Translations under genes and position numbers: made by a program
Assembly: GCA_963575745.1 (NCBI GenBank)
Contig: CAUYUJ010000725.1
Span: 331,501 to 395,500 of the forward strand
DNA: 64,000 bases
Reading direction: 5' to 3'
Source: Prorocentrum cordatum
Lineage: Eukaryota; Sar; Dinophyceae; Prorocentrales; Prorocentraceae
Part shown: positions 21,331-30,547 of the stretch, piece after piece
How positions within the stretch are numbered: the stretch's first letter is position 1
How the letters are laid out: every line of letters begins with the position of its first letter
The notes under the pieces: generated by a model
Database searches by the model: none
Seen by the model: only the letters and a program-made list of their open reading frames with translations
Told to the model about the DNA's origin: nothing

Positions 21331-22440
21331 GCGCTATCGCGCCGAGCGCACCGGCGCGAGTCGCACCGGTCGCGCTGGTCACGCCGGTCGCGCTGGTCGC
21401 GACGGTCGCACCGGTTGCGCTGGTCGCGCCTGTCACGCCGGTTGCGCCGGTGCCGGTCGCGCCGGTCGCGCCGGTTGCGCCGGTTGGGCCGTCGCGCCGG
21501 TTGCGATGGCTGCGCCGGTTCCGCCGGTGCTGGTCGCGCCGGTCGCGCCGGTTGCGCTGGTTGCGCCGGTCGCGCCGGCCACGCCGGTTGCGCCGGTCGC
21601 ACCGGTTGCGCCAGCGCCGGTCGTGCCGGTCGCGCCGGTTGCGCCGGTTGCGCCGGTTGCGCCGGTGCCGGTCGCGCTGGCCGCGCCGGTCGCGCAGGTC
21701 GCGCCGGTCGCGCCAGTAACGCCGGTTGCGCCGGTCACGCCGGTTGCGCCGGCGCCGGGCGCGCCGGTCCCGCCAATCACGCCAGTTGCGCTGGTCGCGC
21801 CAGTCGCGCCGATCACGTCGTGTGCCGGTCGCGCTGGTGCTGGTCGCGCCGGTCGCGCCGCTTGCGCCGGTTGCACAGGTCGCGCTGGTCGCGCCGGTCA
21901 CGCCGGTTGCGCCGGCCGCGCCGGTTGCGCGCGGGTCGCGCCTGTTGCGCGTGTCGCGCCGGTGCCGGTCACTCCGGCGCCGGTCTCGCCGGTCGCGCCG
22001 GTCGCGCGCGTCGCGCCTGTCGCGCCGGTCGTGCCGGTCGAGCCGGTCACGCCGGTTGCGCCGGTCGCGCCGGTCGCGCCGGTTGCGCCGGTTGCGCCGG
22101 CGCAGTCGCGCCGGTCGCGCCGGTGGCTATCGTGCCGGCGGTCGCGCCGGTGCCGGGCGCGCTGGTCGTCGCGCTGGTCGCGCCAGTTGTCGCGCCGGTC
22201 GTGCCGGTCGCGCCGGTTGCGCGCGCCGGTTGCGCCAGTGCCCGTCGCGCAGGCCGCGCCAGTCGCCTGGTCGCGCTGGTTGCGCTGGTCGCGCCGGCCG
22301 TGCCGGTCACGCCGGTTGCGCTGGTTGCGCGAGTGCCGGTCGCGCCGGTCGCGTCTGTTGCGCTGGCCGCGCCGGTCGCCCGGCCACGCCGGTTGCGCCG
22401 GTCACGCCAGGTGCGCCGGTGCCGGATGCGCCGGTCGCCC
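21331..22440. repeat. Short-period CGCCGGTCGCGCCGGTTG array
   Basis: About 1.1 kb of 9-bp-based repeats (gcgccggtc / gcgccggtt variants). All frames stay open because the unit is a multiple of three, giving Ala-Pro-Val or Gly-Arg-Ala type repeats on both strands. I treat these as low-complexity DNA and not as a structural protein gene. Confidence 0.8.
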
Positions 22441-22451
22441 CACTTGCGGCG

Positions 22452-22870
22452 CTGCAGGGTTGCCACGGGCCACTGGCGCCAGGGCGTTCCGCCCTGCAGA
22501 GCAGCCTCCCTCAGGGCTGTTGCGGCGCTGCCACGGGCCAAGCGCGCCAGGGCGTTCCACCCTGCAAAGCAGCCTCCCTCAGGGCTGTTGCGGCGCTGCC
22601 ACGGGCCACTGGCGCCAGGGCGTTCCGCCCTGCAGAGCAGCCTCCCTCAGGGCTGTTGCGGCGCTGCCACGGGCCAAGCGCGCCAGGGCGTTCCACCCTG
22701 CAGAGCAGCCTCCCTCAGGGCTGTTGCGGCGCTGCCACGGGCCACTGGCGCCAGGGCGTTCCGCCCTGCAGAGCAGCCTCCCTCAGGGCTGTTGCGGCGC
22801 TGCCACGGGCCACGCGCGCCAGGGCGTCCCGCCCTGCAGAGCAGCCTCCCTCAGGGCTGTTGCGGCGCCG
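22452..22870 (+). repeat. 68-bp tandem array with 136-bp higher-order unit
   Basis: GTTGCGGCGC recurs at 22519, 22587, 22655, 22723, 22791 and 22859, exactly 68 bp apart, with a partial first copy. Successive copies alternate CACTGGCGCC…TTCCGCCC with CAAGCGCGCC…TTCCACCC, so the true repeat is 136 bp; the last copy is a hybrid. Confidence 0.95.
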
Positions 22871-23159
22871 TCACCGAAGCTGACTGCGGGAAGGCAATGG
22901 CGACGAGGAGCGGCGGCGAAGTGGCAACGAGGAGCACCAGCAGAGAGCCACGAGGTCGCTGCAAGGAGCCACAGCGCACGCCACCAGTGCCAAGCCAACC
23001 AACCGACCAACCGAGGGAGGAAGCGGAAGAGGAACCACCTGCCGCCAAGCAGCCCTGGGCGAGTGAGAATAACGCACGCTGCGGCCAAGCGCATGGCTGA
23101 CCGAGGCATAGAAGCCAAGATGCACAAAGGCAGAGAGGCGCACTCATGTGCGCCCTGAA
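22871..23159. other. Unique DNA upstream of element 1, no gene seen
   Basis: About 290 bp between the 68-bp array and the hairpin. It includes ccaaccaaccgaccaaccga. No protein signal is recognised. Confidence 0.4.
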
Positions 23160-23200
23160 GATTTTCCTGCCCCCCAAATCGCTACGCGATTTGGGGGCTA
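23160..23200 (-). repeat. GNA-loop hairpin at the 5' edge of element 1
   Basis: GATTTTC (23160-23166), stem CCCCCAAATCGC (23171-23182), loop TAC, GCGATTTGGGGG (23186-23197). Read on the minus strand the loop is GTA. Homology of the following gag to the other elements begins within about 15 bp of the hairpin, so the hairpin replaces the gag 5' end. Confidence 0.9.
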
Positions 23201-23204
23201 TGGT

Positions 23205-24260
23205 AATCATTCGGGCTGGCAGGCCGTGAAAGTAACACCAGCAATGCTCGTGTACGCCCTCCGCGTCCACGACAAGTGCTGCAAAGAGACTAAACCTTCC
23301 CAGGAGGCTACGGGCAGCACTGCCTCGAGCGCCGCCGAGGGCCTCACCAAGGCCATGAACGAGTTCGTGAAGAGCCAGGGCGAGGCGAAAACGCCTGGCA
23401 AGAAGAGTCTCCCCTACGATCGCGCCACGCGCGCTCAGGAAATCGGCCTCGAGTTCTTTCCCAAGGACGCCCTTCCCAATGAAGATCTGTTGATCAAATG
23501 GGAAGCTGCCGGCAAGGTGGCTGCCGAGAACGGGCGCCCCTTCGTGGGAAGCACGGATGGAGATGATCTCCAGCTCCTCCACCGTCCCGCCTGGTCCCGG
23601 AGCCCTGTCATCGAGGCGATGCCCACAGAGGGCTCTTGGGAGGACCGCCTCAAGGCGAGTTTCGAGGTCCGCAAGGCCAGAGCCGCAGAGGAGAAGACAA
23701 CGTTCCACGGATTCGCGACCTTCATTGGTCATTTGTATTCGTGGGGCATGAAGCTCTGCTTCACCGAGGTCTGCACGCCCACTGAGCTGCTGGCGTACAT
23801 CTTCCTCGTCACCAAGGTGGCCGAGGAATCCGGCGGCGTCAACACGGCATATCAATATGATCTGCTGGTGCGGAAGGAGATGGCTCGTGCCTTTGAGAAC
23901 GGCGAGAACACCACAGCCAAGTGGTATTTCACGAACTTGGACCGGGACATGGTCCGTGAGGCCAGGGACAAGGCAGGCGATGCCCTCGCCCGCGCCAGCA
24001 AGAAGGGAAGTGGCCGTGGCTCCAGCACTGCTGCGTCCGCGCCCGCAGCCGCCAGACCGCAGAGTCAGAGCGGGAAAGCGTGGCCGAAGGGTGCTGCAGC
24101 GGACAAGCGCCTTGTCAGGTCTCCCAGCCGCCAGCGCTCCAGGACCCCGGCTGCTGCCGGCAAGGGCGGTGGCAAGGGCAAGGACGGCAAGGGCGATCAC
24201 CGCTCCGGCACCTGGGCCGGCAAGAGCTCCGACTGGAGTGGCTGGAGGGATCGCCGCTGA
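23205..24260 (+). CDS. Gag-like protein of element 1, 5'-truncated
   Basis: The frame is open from 23148, but only the part from about 23211 (SGWQAVKVTPAMLVYALRVH) aligns with the other two gags. The N-terminal ~110 residues are missing at the hairpin junction. Shared features are a conserved central segment (GLEFFPKDALPNEDLL, GSTDGDDLQ, RPAWSRSPV), FHGFATFIGHLYSWGMKL, a GGVNTAYQYD segment, and a basic Gly/Lys/Ser-rich tail probably binding nucleic acid. No CCHC knuckle is seen. The stop is TGA (24258-24260), and the pol frame continues in the same frame. Gag proteins package the RNA; that role is inferred here from position and composition. Confidence 0.7.
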   Translation, partial: NHSGWQAVKVTPAMLVYALRVHDKCCKETKPSQEATGSTASSAAEGLTKAMNEFVKSQGEAKTPGKKSLPYDRATRAQEIGLEFFPKDALPNEDLLIKWEAAGKVAAENGRPFVGSTDGDDLQLLHRPAWSRSPVIEAMPTEGSWEDRLKASFEVRKARAAEEKTTFHGFATFIGHLYSWGMKLCFTEVCTPTELLAYIFLVTKVAEESGGVNTAYQYDLLVRKEMARAFENGENTTAKWYFTNLDRDMVREARDKAGDALARASKKGSGRGSSTAASAPAAARPQSQSGKAWPKGAAADKRLVRSPSRQRSRTPAAAGKGGGKGKDGKGDHRSGTWAGKSSDWSGWRDRR

Positions 24261-26378
24261 GGCGGCGATGGTGGTCCGGATAGTGACTCGGACTGGGGTA
24301 CCCGTTCAAGCAGTAGGGAGCGCTCCGCTTCTGCAGTTTTGCCTTTTGCCACTTTTAAGGACGCGGTGGACGCATTGTTGTTCGATGCTCCCCGCGTGGG
24401 GGCGATGACTCCCTGGACCCATCTCGAGTGGGCCCACTCTTTGCCTCGCGTCTCTGGCTTTGTACCTCTGCCGCCGCTTCTGGCGCACGCAGTGGAGCGC
24501 TCCACGGCAATGAGCGCTGCTGAATTGTGTGCGTTTCGGGCAGAGAAGCTGGAGTTTTGGCGCGAGCGGAAACGTGTGACGGGCCACGCCTGGGCACAGG
24601 AACGCGCAACCCTGCCGTACCATGTGCGCGAGGTATTGGGCCCAGAGAAGAATATCCGCTTGCTCGCTGAAATTGCGTCTGCCATGGAGTGGCCCGACGC
24701 AGCGCTGGCTGAGGATTTAAAGCGCGGATTCCCGCTGCTCGGCCAGCTTCCGCGCAGCGGCACTTCGCCTGCAGTGGATTATAAGCCAGACTGCATCAGC
24801 GCACAAGTGCTGCTGGAAAGAGCCCGCTCCGGCAATAATTCAACACTAGAGCGGATTCGCCGGTCCGAGATCGCTGAGCCTGCGATTTCGCACGCTTTCA
24901 ATGCCAAATGCGATGAGGAAGTCGAGACGCGGAAGGCTTGGTGGACAACACTGTCGCCGGCGGCTTCCATTATAACGGCTCGGTTTCCTGTGTTTGAAGG
25001 TTTCCGCGAGGGCGCAGAGGGCAATTTGATCCCGAAGGTGCGTCTCGTGGATGATTTTAGCGATTCCGATGTGAATGCAGCTACGTCCGTCGGGGAGGCT
25101 CTCCCAGTCGACAATCTAGATTCGCTGGTGAGTCTAGCGTCTGCTTTAATCGCAGGGTGCGGCGAGCACGCTGAGATTCGCTTCCGAAAGGAAGATTTCA
25201 AGAGCGCGTTTAAGAGTTTACCTCTTCGCACGGACCACTTGCGTTTCGCAGTGGTCTCGTGGGCAGCGGCAGCAGCTGAGAACTCAGGACTGCAGTTGCT
25301 CGCGTGTCCTTTCGGGGCTTTAAGCTCGGTGCATTCTTGGCATCGTTTTGGCAGTTTTGTCCAGGCGTTCTTAGCGCAGGAGTTTGGAATTGCCACGCCC
25401 CGCTTTGTCGATGATCTGTTCTCGGCCGATCGCAAAGAAGAGCATTCGTATGAATTTGCAGGGCCGAGGGGTACTGCGAATTGCAGTCGCCAGGTGATCA
25501 AGCTTCTAGGCTGGGACTTGGATCAAAAGAAATCGGTCGACGATGCATCAAGCGCCACTGTGCTGGGAGTCTGCGCCCGCGCTTGGCCAGGCGCAATTGC
25601 ATTTTGGATCGGTCGTGAGAAGCTCGAGAAGTGGATCAGTTGTATAGATGGCGCCGTAGAAGCCAATTCTTTTCGGCCAGCTGAAGCCAAGCGTTTGGCA
25701 GGTCGGCTCAGCTGGGGCGGTTCCGTAGTATTCGGCCGTGGGGCCAGAGCTTATCTAGCTGCTTTGCACTGGCAAGCAAACAGCAGGAGTGCGAGGATTC
25801 CGAGGCGCGTCCGGAATGCACTCCTGTGGTGGCGGCGTTTTCTGGGATCCTGCCCAACGCGCGTGGTCCAGCTGCATCCACGTGAGGTGCAGCGGTGTTT
25901 CGTTTACACCGACGCCGCTGGTGATGGGAAGATTGCGTTTGTGCTTTCTCATCCGGCTATGCGCGTTTGGTCTGCTGCCGCAGTGCCCACAGTTGCAAAG
26001 CGATGGGCCCGACCGCGCCGTACGCAGATCTCTCTGTGGGAATTGGTGGCGGCCGTGTGTGGTTTGCAGTTCCTCCTTGAGCATGGGCTCAAGGATTGCG
26101 AGACCATTTTGTTCATTGACAGCAACGTCGCGCTCCATGCCCTTGTCCGGGGCGCGAGCCGGCAACAGGATTACAACGAGATTGTCAATGACTTTTGGTT
26201 CACTGTAGCCGCTGCAGGCGTCCTGCTGCACGCAGTGCGCGTGCCGTCAAAATTAAATTTGGCGGACGGCCCCACGAGAGATGAATCTTTTGAGGCATCT
26301 CGTGCCGACTTCGCAAAGCGAGGTTTCCGGCAAATTCGATGGGACTGGCCAGCCCGATTGCCGTGGCACACCCACTGA
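24261..26378 (+). CDS. DIRS-type reverse transcriptase-RNase H, element 1
   Basis: Copies element RNA into DNA. The frame is open from the codon after the gag TGA to TGA at 26376; a first clear Met-like position is near 24339 and residues are counted from there (679 aa). RT motifs: RLVDDFSDSDVN (~235-246), KEDFKSAF with motif A Asp (~286), and FVDD (356-359, nt 25404-25415) as the catalytic pair, followed by LGWDLDQKKS. RNase H: YTDAAGDG (Asp ~525), WELVAAV (Glu ~568), FIDSN (Asp ~594), NLADGPTR (Asp ~643). All expected acidic residues are present. There is no start codon directly after gag, so expression by UGA read-through is likely. No frameshift or internal stop is seen. Confidence 0.88.
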   Translation, partial: GGDGGPDSDSDWGTRSSSRERSASAVLPFATFKDAVDALLFDAPRVGAMTPWTHLEWAHSLPRVSGFVPLPPLLAHAVERSTAMSAAELCAFRAEKLEFWRERKRVTGHAWAQERATLPYHVREVLGPEKNIRLLAEIASAMEWPDAALAEDLKRGFPLLGQLPRSGTSPAVDYKPDCISAQVLLERARSGNNSTLERIRRSEIAEPAISHAFNAKCDEEVETRKAWWTTLSPAASIITARFPVFEGFREGAEGNLIPKVRLVDDFSDSDVNAATSVGEALPVDNLDSLVSLASALIAGCGEHAEIRFRKEDFKSAFKSLPLRTDHLRFAVVSWAAAAAENSGLQLLACPFGALSSVHSWHRFGSFVQAFLAQEFGIATPRFVDDLFSADRKEEHSYEFAGPRGTANCSRQVIKLLGWDLDQKKSVDDASSATVLGVCARAWPGAIAFWIGREKLEKWISCIDGAVEANSFRPAEAKRLAGRLSWGGSVVFGRGARAYLAALHWQANSRSARIPRRVRNALLWWRRFLGSCPTRVVQLHPREVQRCFVYTDAAGDGKIAFVLSHPAMRVWSAAAVPTVAKRWARPRRTQISLWELVAAVCGLQFLLEHGLKDCETILFIDSNVALHALVRGASRQQDYNEIVNDFWFTVAAAGVLLHAVRVPSKLNLADGPTRDESFEASRADFAKRGFRQIRWDWPARLPWHTH

Positions 26379-26634
26379 ACAAGGCCGCGCAATCGAGAAA
26401 TGCATCGGCTGTCATCATCTCATCCATCGTTTGTGGCCTGCAATCGATTGCAGGGGTCCTTCTTTGCAGCTTCCCGCGGGCCGGCTTCACTTTCGAATTG
26501 TCAGGGCCGGCGCTGTTCAAGGATCATGTGGTGTGGTAATGCTGCAGAGAATAATGATTGACTGCTGCTCGGCACATTGTGCAGTGACGATTTCCGTAGC
26601 GTCTGGCTCGAAGCCGGTTTGGCTTAGCTTTTAC
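26379..26634 (+). other. Spacer between RT-RNase H and recombinase genes, element 1
   Basis: A 256-bp gap between the pol stop and the conserved recombinase start. The recombinase frame happens to be open across it from 26281, but similarity to the other recombinases begins only near 26635. Elements 2 and 3 have comparable gaps (241 and about 150 bp), so the recombinase is a separate downstream cistron. Confidence 0.6.
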
Positions 26635-28131
26635 ATGAGCAGTGGTCTGCTTTCTTTTATCGATGCCAGCCGGGCTGCTGCCCAAGGAACCTCGGTAGGA
26701 GACAGACGTGTGCGTCCACGTGCAGACACATGGCTATCACCTCTGTTGCGAAGAGCAGCGGCGGCTTCCGGTCATACTGGCGATTTGGAGGGATTAGAGC
26801 GGAGGTTGCTCCAGGAGGGCGCAGCGCATGCCTCTGATTTCCTCGGCCTTTCAGTCAGTGAGGCAACTGAGATTTGGACGCCGCTGCAGACTTGGAGCAA
26901 GGATTTCGTAGAAAGATTTCTCTGGGCATGTTCGCAATCGAATGTCAGTGCTACACCGTCCGCGCCACCACGGGCGCATGCCAAGCCAATTCCGGCTGCG
27001 GGTCCACCGCCGGCGAGACGAGCAGCGGCACCAGGAGATCCAGGGAAGCAGCGGAGAGCCATGGCAGCTTTGGCCTTATGCGCCGCAGCGCGGCGATCTG
27101 CACATTTGCCTCCGCCAAAGATTCTGGCCGACGCAATCAGCGCAATGGCTGCTGTCGATGCGTTGCTGCTTGCACCGCCAGCGCAAACGCCCCGGGCAGA
27201 AGCGGAACGGCGGTCTCAGAGCAGATCTGGGGAAAGTTTCGAGGAGGAAGCGATGTGGATTGAGTTCTGTGGCTGGAAGGCGAGCGCTTCGGGCTACGCT
27301 TCAGCGCTTCGCCTGTACGGACAGAATTGTATTCTACACAAGCTTGAGCCCTGGCCCCCAGCAGATGCGCAAGTGGATGCGTTTGTCGTTCTCTTTCGCA
27401 GTGCTTCTTCGCTTAGTAAATACCTTTCGCATTTGAGAACGATCTTGCGATGGATGCGCAGTCCTTTAGGGGCACTGCTCGACGCAAGCCGCGTCGCTCG
27501 TGGAGCAGAGAAATCTGGAAGAGCCATTCGGCGAGTAAAAATCCGTGCGACAGCTGATCAGACCCGTAAGTTGGCGCAATGGTGTGTCAGCAACGATCAG
27601 CAGGACATTGGTGAATCATGGGTCGTATCTCGGCACTTCTGTCTCAGATATGGTGAAACTTTGCAGTTGGGCCGTCCTCAGGCGCAAGTCGTCATTGAGA
27701 CCGTTGCTGGGGGAACAGAAGCTGTCCGGATAACTTTCTTCAATCGCAAATGTTGTGCTGAGCCGGTGGAGGTCTCGCGCCGGTGCATTTGCAAGTTGCA
27801 GGGCAAGACGCTCTGCGGCGCATGCGTGCTGAGGCGAAGGTTGGCAGACAGCGGGATCCCTTTCGCGAGTATTTCGTATAACGAATCGCTGGCTTGCTTA
27901 AAGCTCGCTGCGCAAGCTCTAGGATTCGCCGACGCGCGATCCTGGGGCACTCATGCGTTCCGCCGCGGATGGGCCACAGAAGTTGTGCAGGCCAATGGGC
28001 CGGCAGCGCTTTTCTATTCGGGAGGCTGGAGGGGCGTGACGGCCTTCGCGTACACTTCGGCCAAAGCCCGCGGCACGCTGGAGGAAGCAGAATTCTTAAT
28101 AGAATTCTCGGAGTCTTCTGGCGAGGACTGA
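26635..28131 (+). CDS. Tyrosine recombinase, element 1
   Basis: Integrates the element by site-specific strand exchange. The start at ATG 26635 is chosen because elements 2 and 3 also begin with Met followed by a similar leader (MSSGLLSFIDASRA here, MLHFLEQSRARA, MALRFLNES), giving 498 aa. The N-terminal half is an Ala/Pro-rich and helical core-binding region (WIEFCGWKASASGYASALRL). Catalytic residues: Arg338 in SRHFCLRYGET, H440-x-x-R443 in WGTHAFRRGWA, Trp465 in SGGWRG, and Tyr473 in FAYTSA. Between Arg338 and the HxxR box lies a cysteine motif C384-x-C-x7-C-x2-C397 (27784-27825), conserved in all four copies in the window. The tail is acidic (SESSGED). The reading frame is intact. Confidence 0.88.
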   Translation: MSSGLLSFIDASRAAAQGTSVGDRRVRPRADTWLSPLLRRAAAASGHTGDLEGLERRLLQEGAAHASDFLGLSVSEATEIWTPLQTWSKDFVERFLWACSQSNVSATPSAPPRAHAKPIPAAGPPPARRAAAPGDPGKQRRAMAALALCAAARRSAHLPPPKILADAISAMAAVDALLLAPPAQTPRAEAERRSQSRSGESFEEEAMWIEFCGWKASASGYASALRLYGQNCILHKLEPWPPADAQVDAFVVLFRSASSLSKYLSHLRTILRWMRSPLGALLDASRVARGAEKSGRAIRRVKIRATADQTRKLAQWCVSNDQQDIGESWVVSRHFCLRYGETLQLGRPQAQVVIETVAGGTEAVRITFFNRKCCAEPVEVSRRCICKLQGKTLCGACVLRRRLADSGIPFASISYNESLACLKLAAQALGFADARSWGTHAFRRGWATEVVQANGPAALFYSGGWRGVTAFAYTSAKARGTLEEAEFLIEFSESSGED

Positions 28132-28195
28132 GCGTGGAAAACAATCAGAGGAATTGCGTGTACGAAATTGATTGTCGCTTCGCGGGCATACACGT

Positions 28196-28197
28196 GC

Positions 28198-28230
<33 letters not shown>
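28196..28230. repeat. (CA)n microsatellite
   Basis: About 35 bp of nearly perfect CA dinucleotide repeat in the 3' non-coding part of element 1, between the recombinase stop and the terminal hairpin. Confidence 0.95.
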
Positions 28231-28233
<3 letters not shown>

Positions 28234-28403
28234 TGTGCATTGGGCTTCCACGTCTGCACAGGTTGTGTCTGTCCAGGATGCGATGTCCTGGGGTGCACAG
28301 GGATACTGGTGGCCTTCGCCCCAAAACATCGCCGGCCAGACGTGCGATTAGAGTGTGCCCTGTGTACGCACAGGAGCGCAAACCCACCCAGGGGATGGAG
28401 GAT

Positions 28404-28451
28404 GATTTTCTTAGCCCCCAAATCGCGAAGCGATTTGGGGGGCAGGAAAAT
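28404..28451 (+). repeat. GNA-loop hairpin at the 3' edge of element 1
   Basis: GATTTTC (28404-28410), stem CCCCCAAATCGC (28415-28426), loop GAA, GCGATTTGGGGG (28430-28441), then GAAAAT (28446-28451). It lies 273 bp after the recombinase stop. The loop with its closing pairs is GCGAAGC, known as an exceptionally stable DNA mini-hairpin. Confidence 0.92.
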
Positions 28452-29266
28452 ATGACGACGGAGCGTGTCATCATCCACTCCTCTCCTCTTGGCCTCTGGG
28501 GGCTTCTGGGGTTTGCGTTCGTGGCACAGGACCAATTGGTGACAGGCAGGCTTGTCTCACATGCCTGGTGCTCTCCTGAGGGAGCAGGCGTATCTGCCTT
28601 GCGTCGTGCTCCTGGGCAGCTATCCCTGCCTCGCACGCTTGGCGGCTCCGCGGGAGCTGGCGGGAACTGTGATTGGGTGTCTGCTCCTCGTGGGCACGTG
28701 AGGCGCGTCGAAGGCCTCTGGTGATGGGAGCTCGTGGGTCTCTCGTCGCTGGTGCTATGCTGTTCAAGGTTGAAGGCTTGCTCGTGGGCCCTTCGTCGCC
28801 GGTGCTACGCTGTTCAAGGTTGAAGGCCAATTGCACCTGCAGGTAATTGTTTATTCCTGGTGCCGCTGGGCGCCATCCTGCACCGCCGAGTGCTGCAGTT
28901 TCGGCTGCCTGTGGGTTGCTTCAATTCCCAGCCCTCTGCGGGGGGCGCAACGCCTCTGTGTTGGGCGTTTTGCGCGGGTCGGCGCGGTCTTCCGCGGGGT
29001 GGCCCTGGCGGCCTGGCCGGCTCTTTTGGTTGGCCGTGGCCTGTGGCGCGGGCGCTCTGCGGGGCTGCTCGGGTGGTCCCGTGGTCTCTCGTGGCATCGT
29101 TTCTTGTTGCTTGTGGGTTGGGCTTCCCGTTCGCGGCTTCGTCCTGGCCGGCGCTGCGCCCAGGCCTGCTGCAGCCGCAGTCTTCTGGCTCCAGCTTTCC
29201 AGCGCTTCCACCTGCTCGTTTCGCCCTGGTACTAGCCAGCACCCACCCGCAGCTGGGCATCGCGCC
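28452..29266 (+). other. Inter-element DNA and 5' leader of element 2
   Basis: This stretch contains a short duplication (gctgttcaaggttgaaggc at about 28760 and 28810) and CACCTGCAGGTAATTGTTTA near 28840. The latter is also found inverted at 3600-3660. Positions 28930-29104 reappear at 13441-13618. I see no coding gene; the part from about 28790 is presumably the element 2 leader. Confidence 0.6.
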
Positions 29267-30547
29267 ATGTCCTTCGGCGCCGCTGAGGTCGAGGCTTTCG
29301 TGCGGGACCTCCCGCAGGGCGCCTTGTGCGGCGCGGAGGTTGCTGCCCAGATCAAGTGGTGCGAGTTTTTGCTCAGTGTGGACGAGTCGCCTAAGGCTCA
29401 CCACGACCTCTTCTGGTACCTCTCCGTTGGGAGGCTCCTGGCGGAGAAGCTTGGCACGCTTTCGCAGCTCGACATTGGCGATTCGTGCATGCGCGAGATC
29501 ATCGGGACCACTGTCAGGCACGGCGAGAAACCTTACACTTCAGAGGCAGAGACCTCCGTCTTCCAGGCGTGGGTTGTCCAGCCGGCGCAGGTCGCCTTTG
29601 CCTACAGGGTCCAGCGCAAGTGCGCCACTGTCGTGCCTCAAGCTCCGACGCCTGAAAGCACCCTGGCGGGCACGATGAATGCTTACCTTGAGGCGCAGGC
29701 GGCGAGCCACAAGCGCTCCGTGAAGGCGCTGTCCTTCAACCTCGCAGCCAGGCTCACCGAGCTGGGGATGGACAGGTTTCCCCGGGACGTCCTGCCCTCA
29801 GAGGAGAACTTGGCTGTCTTCGAGGCGGCAGGGCGCATCGCCAGAGAGAAAGGGCGCCTGTATGTAGGCAGCGCTGACGGCGAAGATCTTCAGAAGAACT
29901 TCCGCCCAGCGTGATCGAGGATTCCTCGCATCGACGTGCCCGTGGGCGACGGGTCGGTGCCAGACCGCCAGCGGCAAATGGCCGAGCTGAAGCGGGTCAG
30001 GGCTACCTCGGAGCTGGACTACCCCGGGTACGCCACTTTCCACGCCCACATCATGGATTGGGGCCTGAAGCTCATTCTGATGAAGACCGCTACCCCCCTC
30101 GAGATTCTCGGCTACTCGATGCTGCTCAGCAAGATCGCTGAGGAGGAGGGCGGCGTGCGCACAGCGTACCAATATGATGTCATGGCTCGCCTGGCGATGG
30201 CGAAGGCCCTGGAGCGCGGCGACCCCGATTGGAACTTGCATTTCACGAAAGTGGACGCCGATCTCGCCAAGCAGGCGAAGAGCAAGGTGGAAGCCAGGGC
30301 GACCGAAGCAGCCAGGGCGCTGGCAGGTAAGGGCGCGGGCAAGGGCAAGCACGGCAAGGGCGACGCCTTTGGCGCGAAGGGCAGCGAGCGCAGCTCGGGC
30401 AGCGCTGCAGCGAGGCCGCCGCCACGGTCGCTCTCGCCGGCTGTGCCGCCGCGGTCCCGCAGCCCCTGGCGCAACCAGGACGGCTGGCACCAGAGCAACG
30501 ACCAGGGCAGCTGGAAGCAGAAAGGCTGGCAGCAGCGCAGGAAGTGA
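29267..30547 (+). pseudogene. Gag-like protein of element 2 with one in-frame TGA
   Basis: Starts at ATG 29267 (MSFGAAEVEAFVRDLP), which aligns with the start of element 3 gag (MAYTPADIVADLATLP). The frame runs to TGA at 30545-30547, interrupted by TGA at 29912-29914. The TGA sits where both other elements have Trp (RPAWSRSP and RPEWSRTP; here RPA-stop-SRIP), so the likely change is TGG to TGA. Reading continues in the same frame with GYATFHAHIMDWGLKLILMK and GGVRTAYQYD, then a Gly/Lys/Ser-rich basic tail (GKGAGKGKHGKGD). Length would be about 426 aa. Confidence 0.8.

Larger units (their letters stand above)
23160..28451 (+). mobile_element. DIRS-like tyrosine-recombinase retrotransposon, element 1
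   Basis: A 5.3-kb unit bounded by GNA hairpins in opposite orientation at 23160-23200 and 28404-28451. Gene order is gag (5'-truncated), RT-RNase H, tyrosine recombinase, all on the plus strand. RT and recombinase reading frames are complete with all expected catalytic residues. The combination of an RT of the DIRS type, RNase H and a tyrosine recombinase, with no integrase or protease, is diagnostic of the DIRS/YR order of retrotransposons. It is the least decayed copy in the window, but its gag lacks about the first 110 residues seen in elements 2 and 3. Confidence 0.85.

Noticed and set aside
22452-22870. Possible CRISPR array (regular 68-bp period)
   Set aside because: The whole unit is repeated with no variable spacers, in eukaryotic DNA with no cas genes.
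21259-23158. Long plus-strand frames with Ala-Pro-Val or Gly-Arg-Ala repeats resembling structural proteins
   Set aside because: The DNA is a 9-bp-based array, open in several frames on both strands, running into the 68-bp array. No start context, signal peptide or unique domain.
26281-26634. Recombinase gene of element 1 starting at 26281 and overlapping pol
   Set aside because: Similarity to the other recombinases begins only at ATG 26635; the upstream openness looks accidental and element 2 has a stop in the matching frame at 32727.
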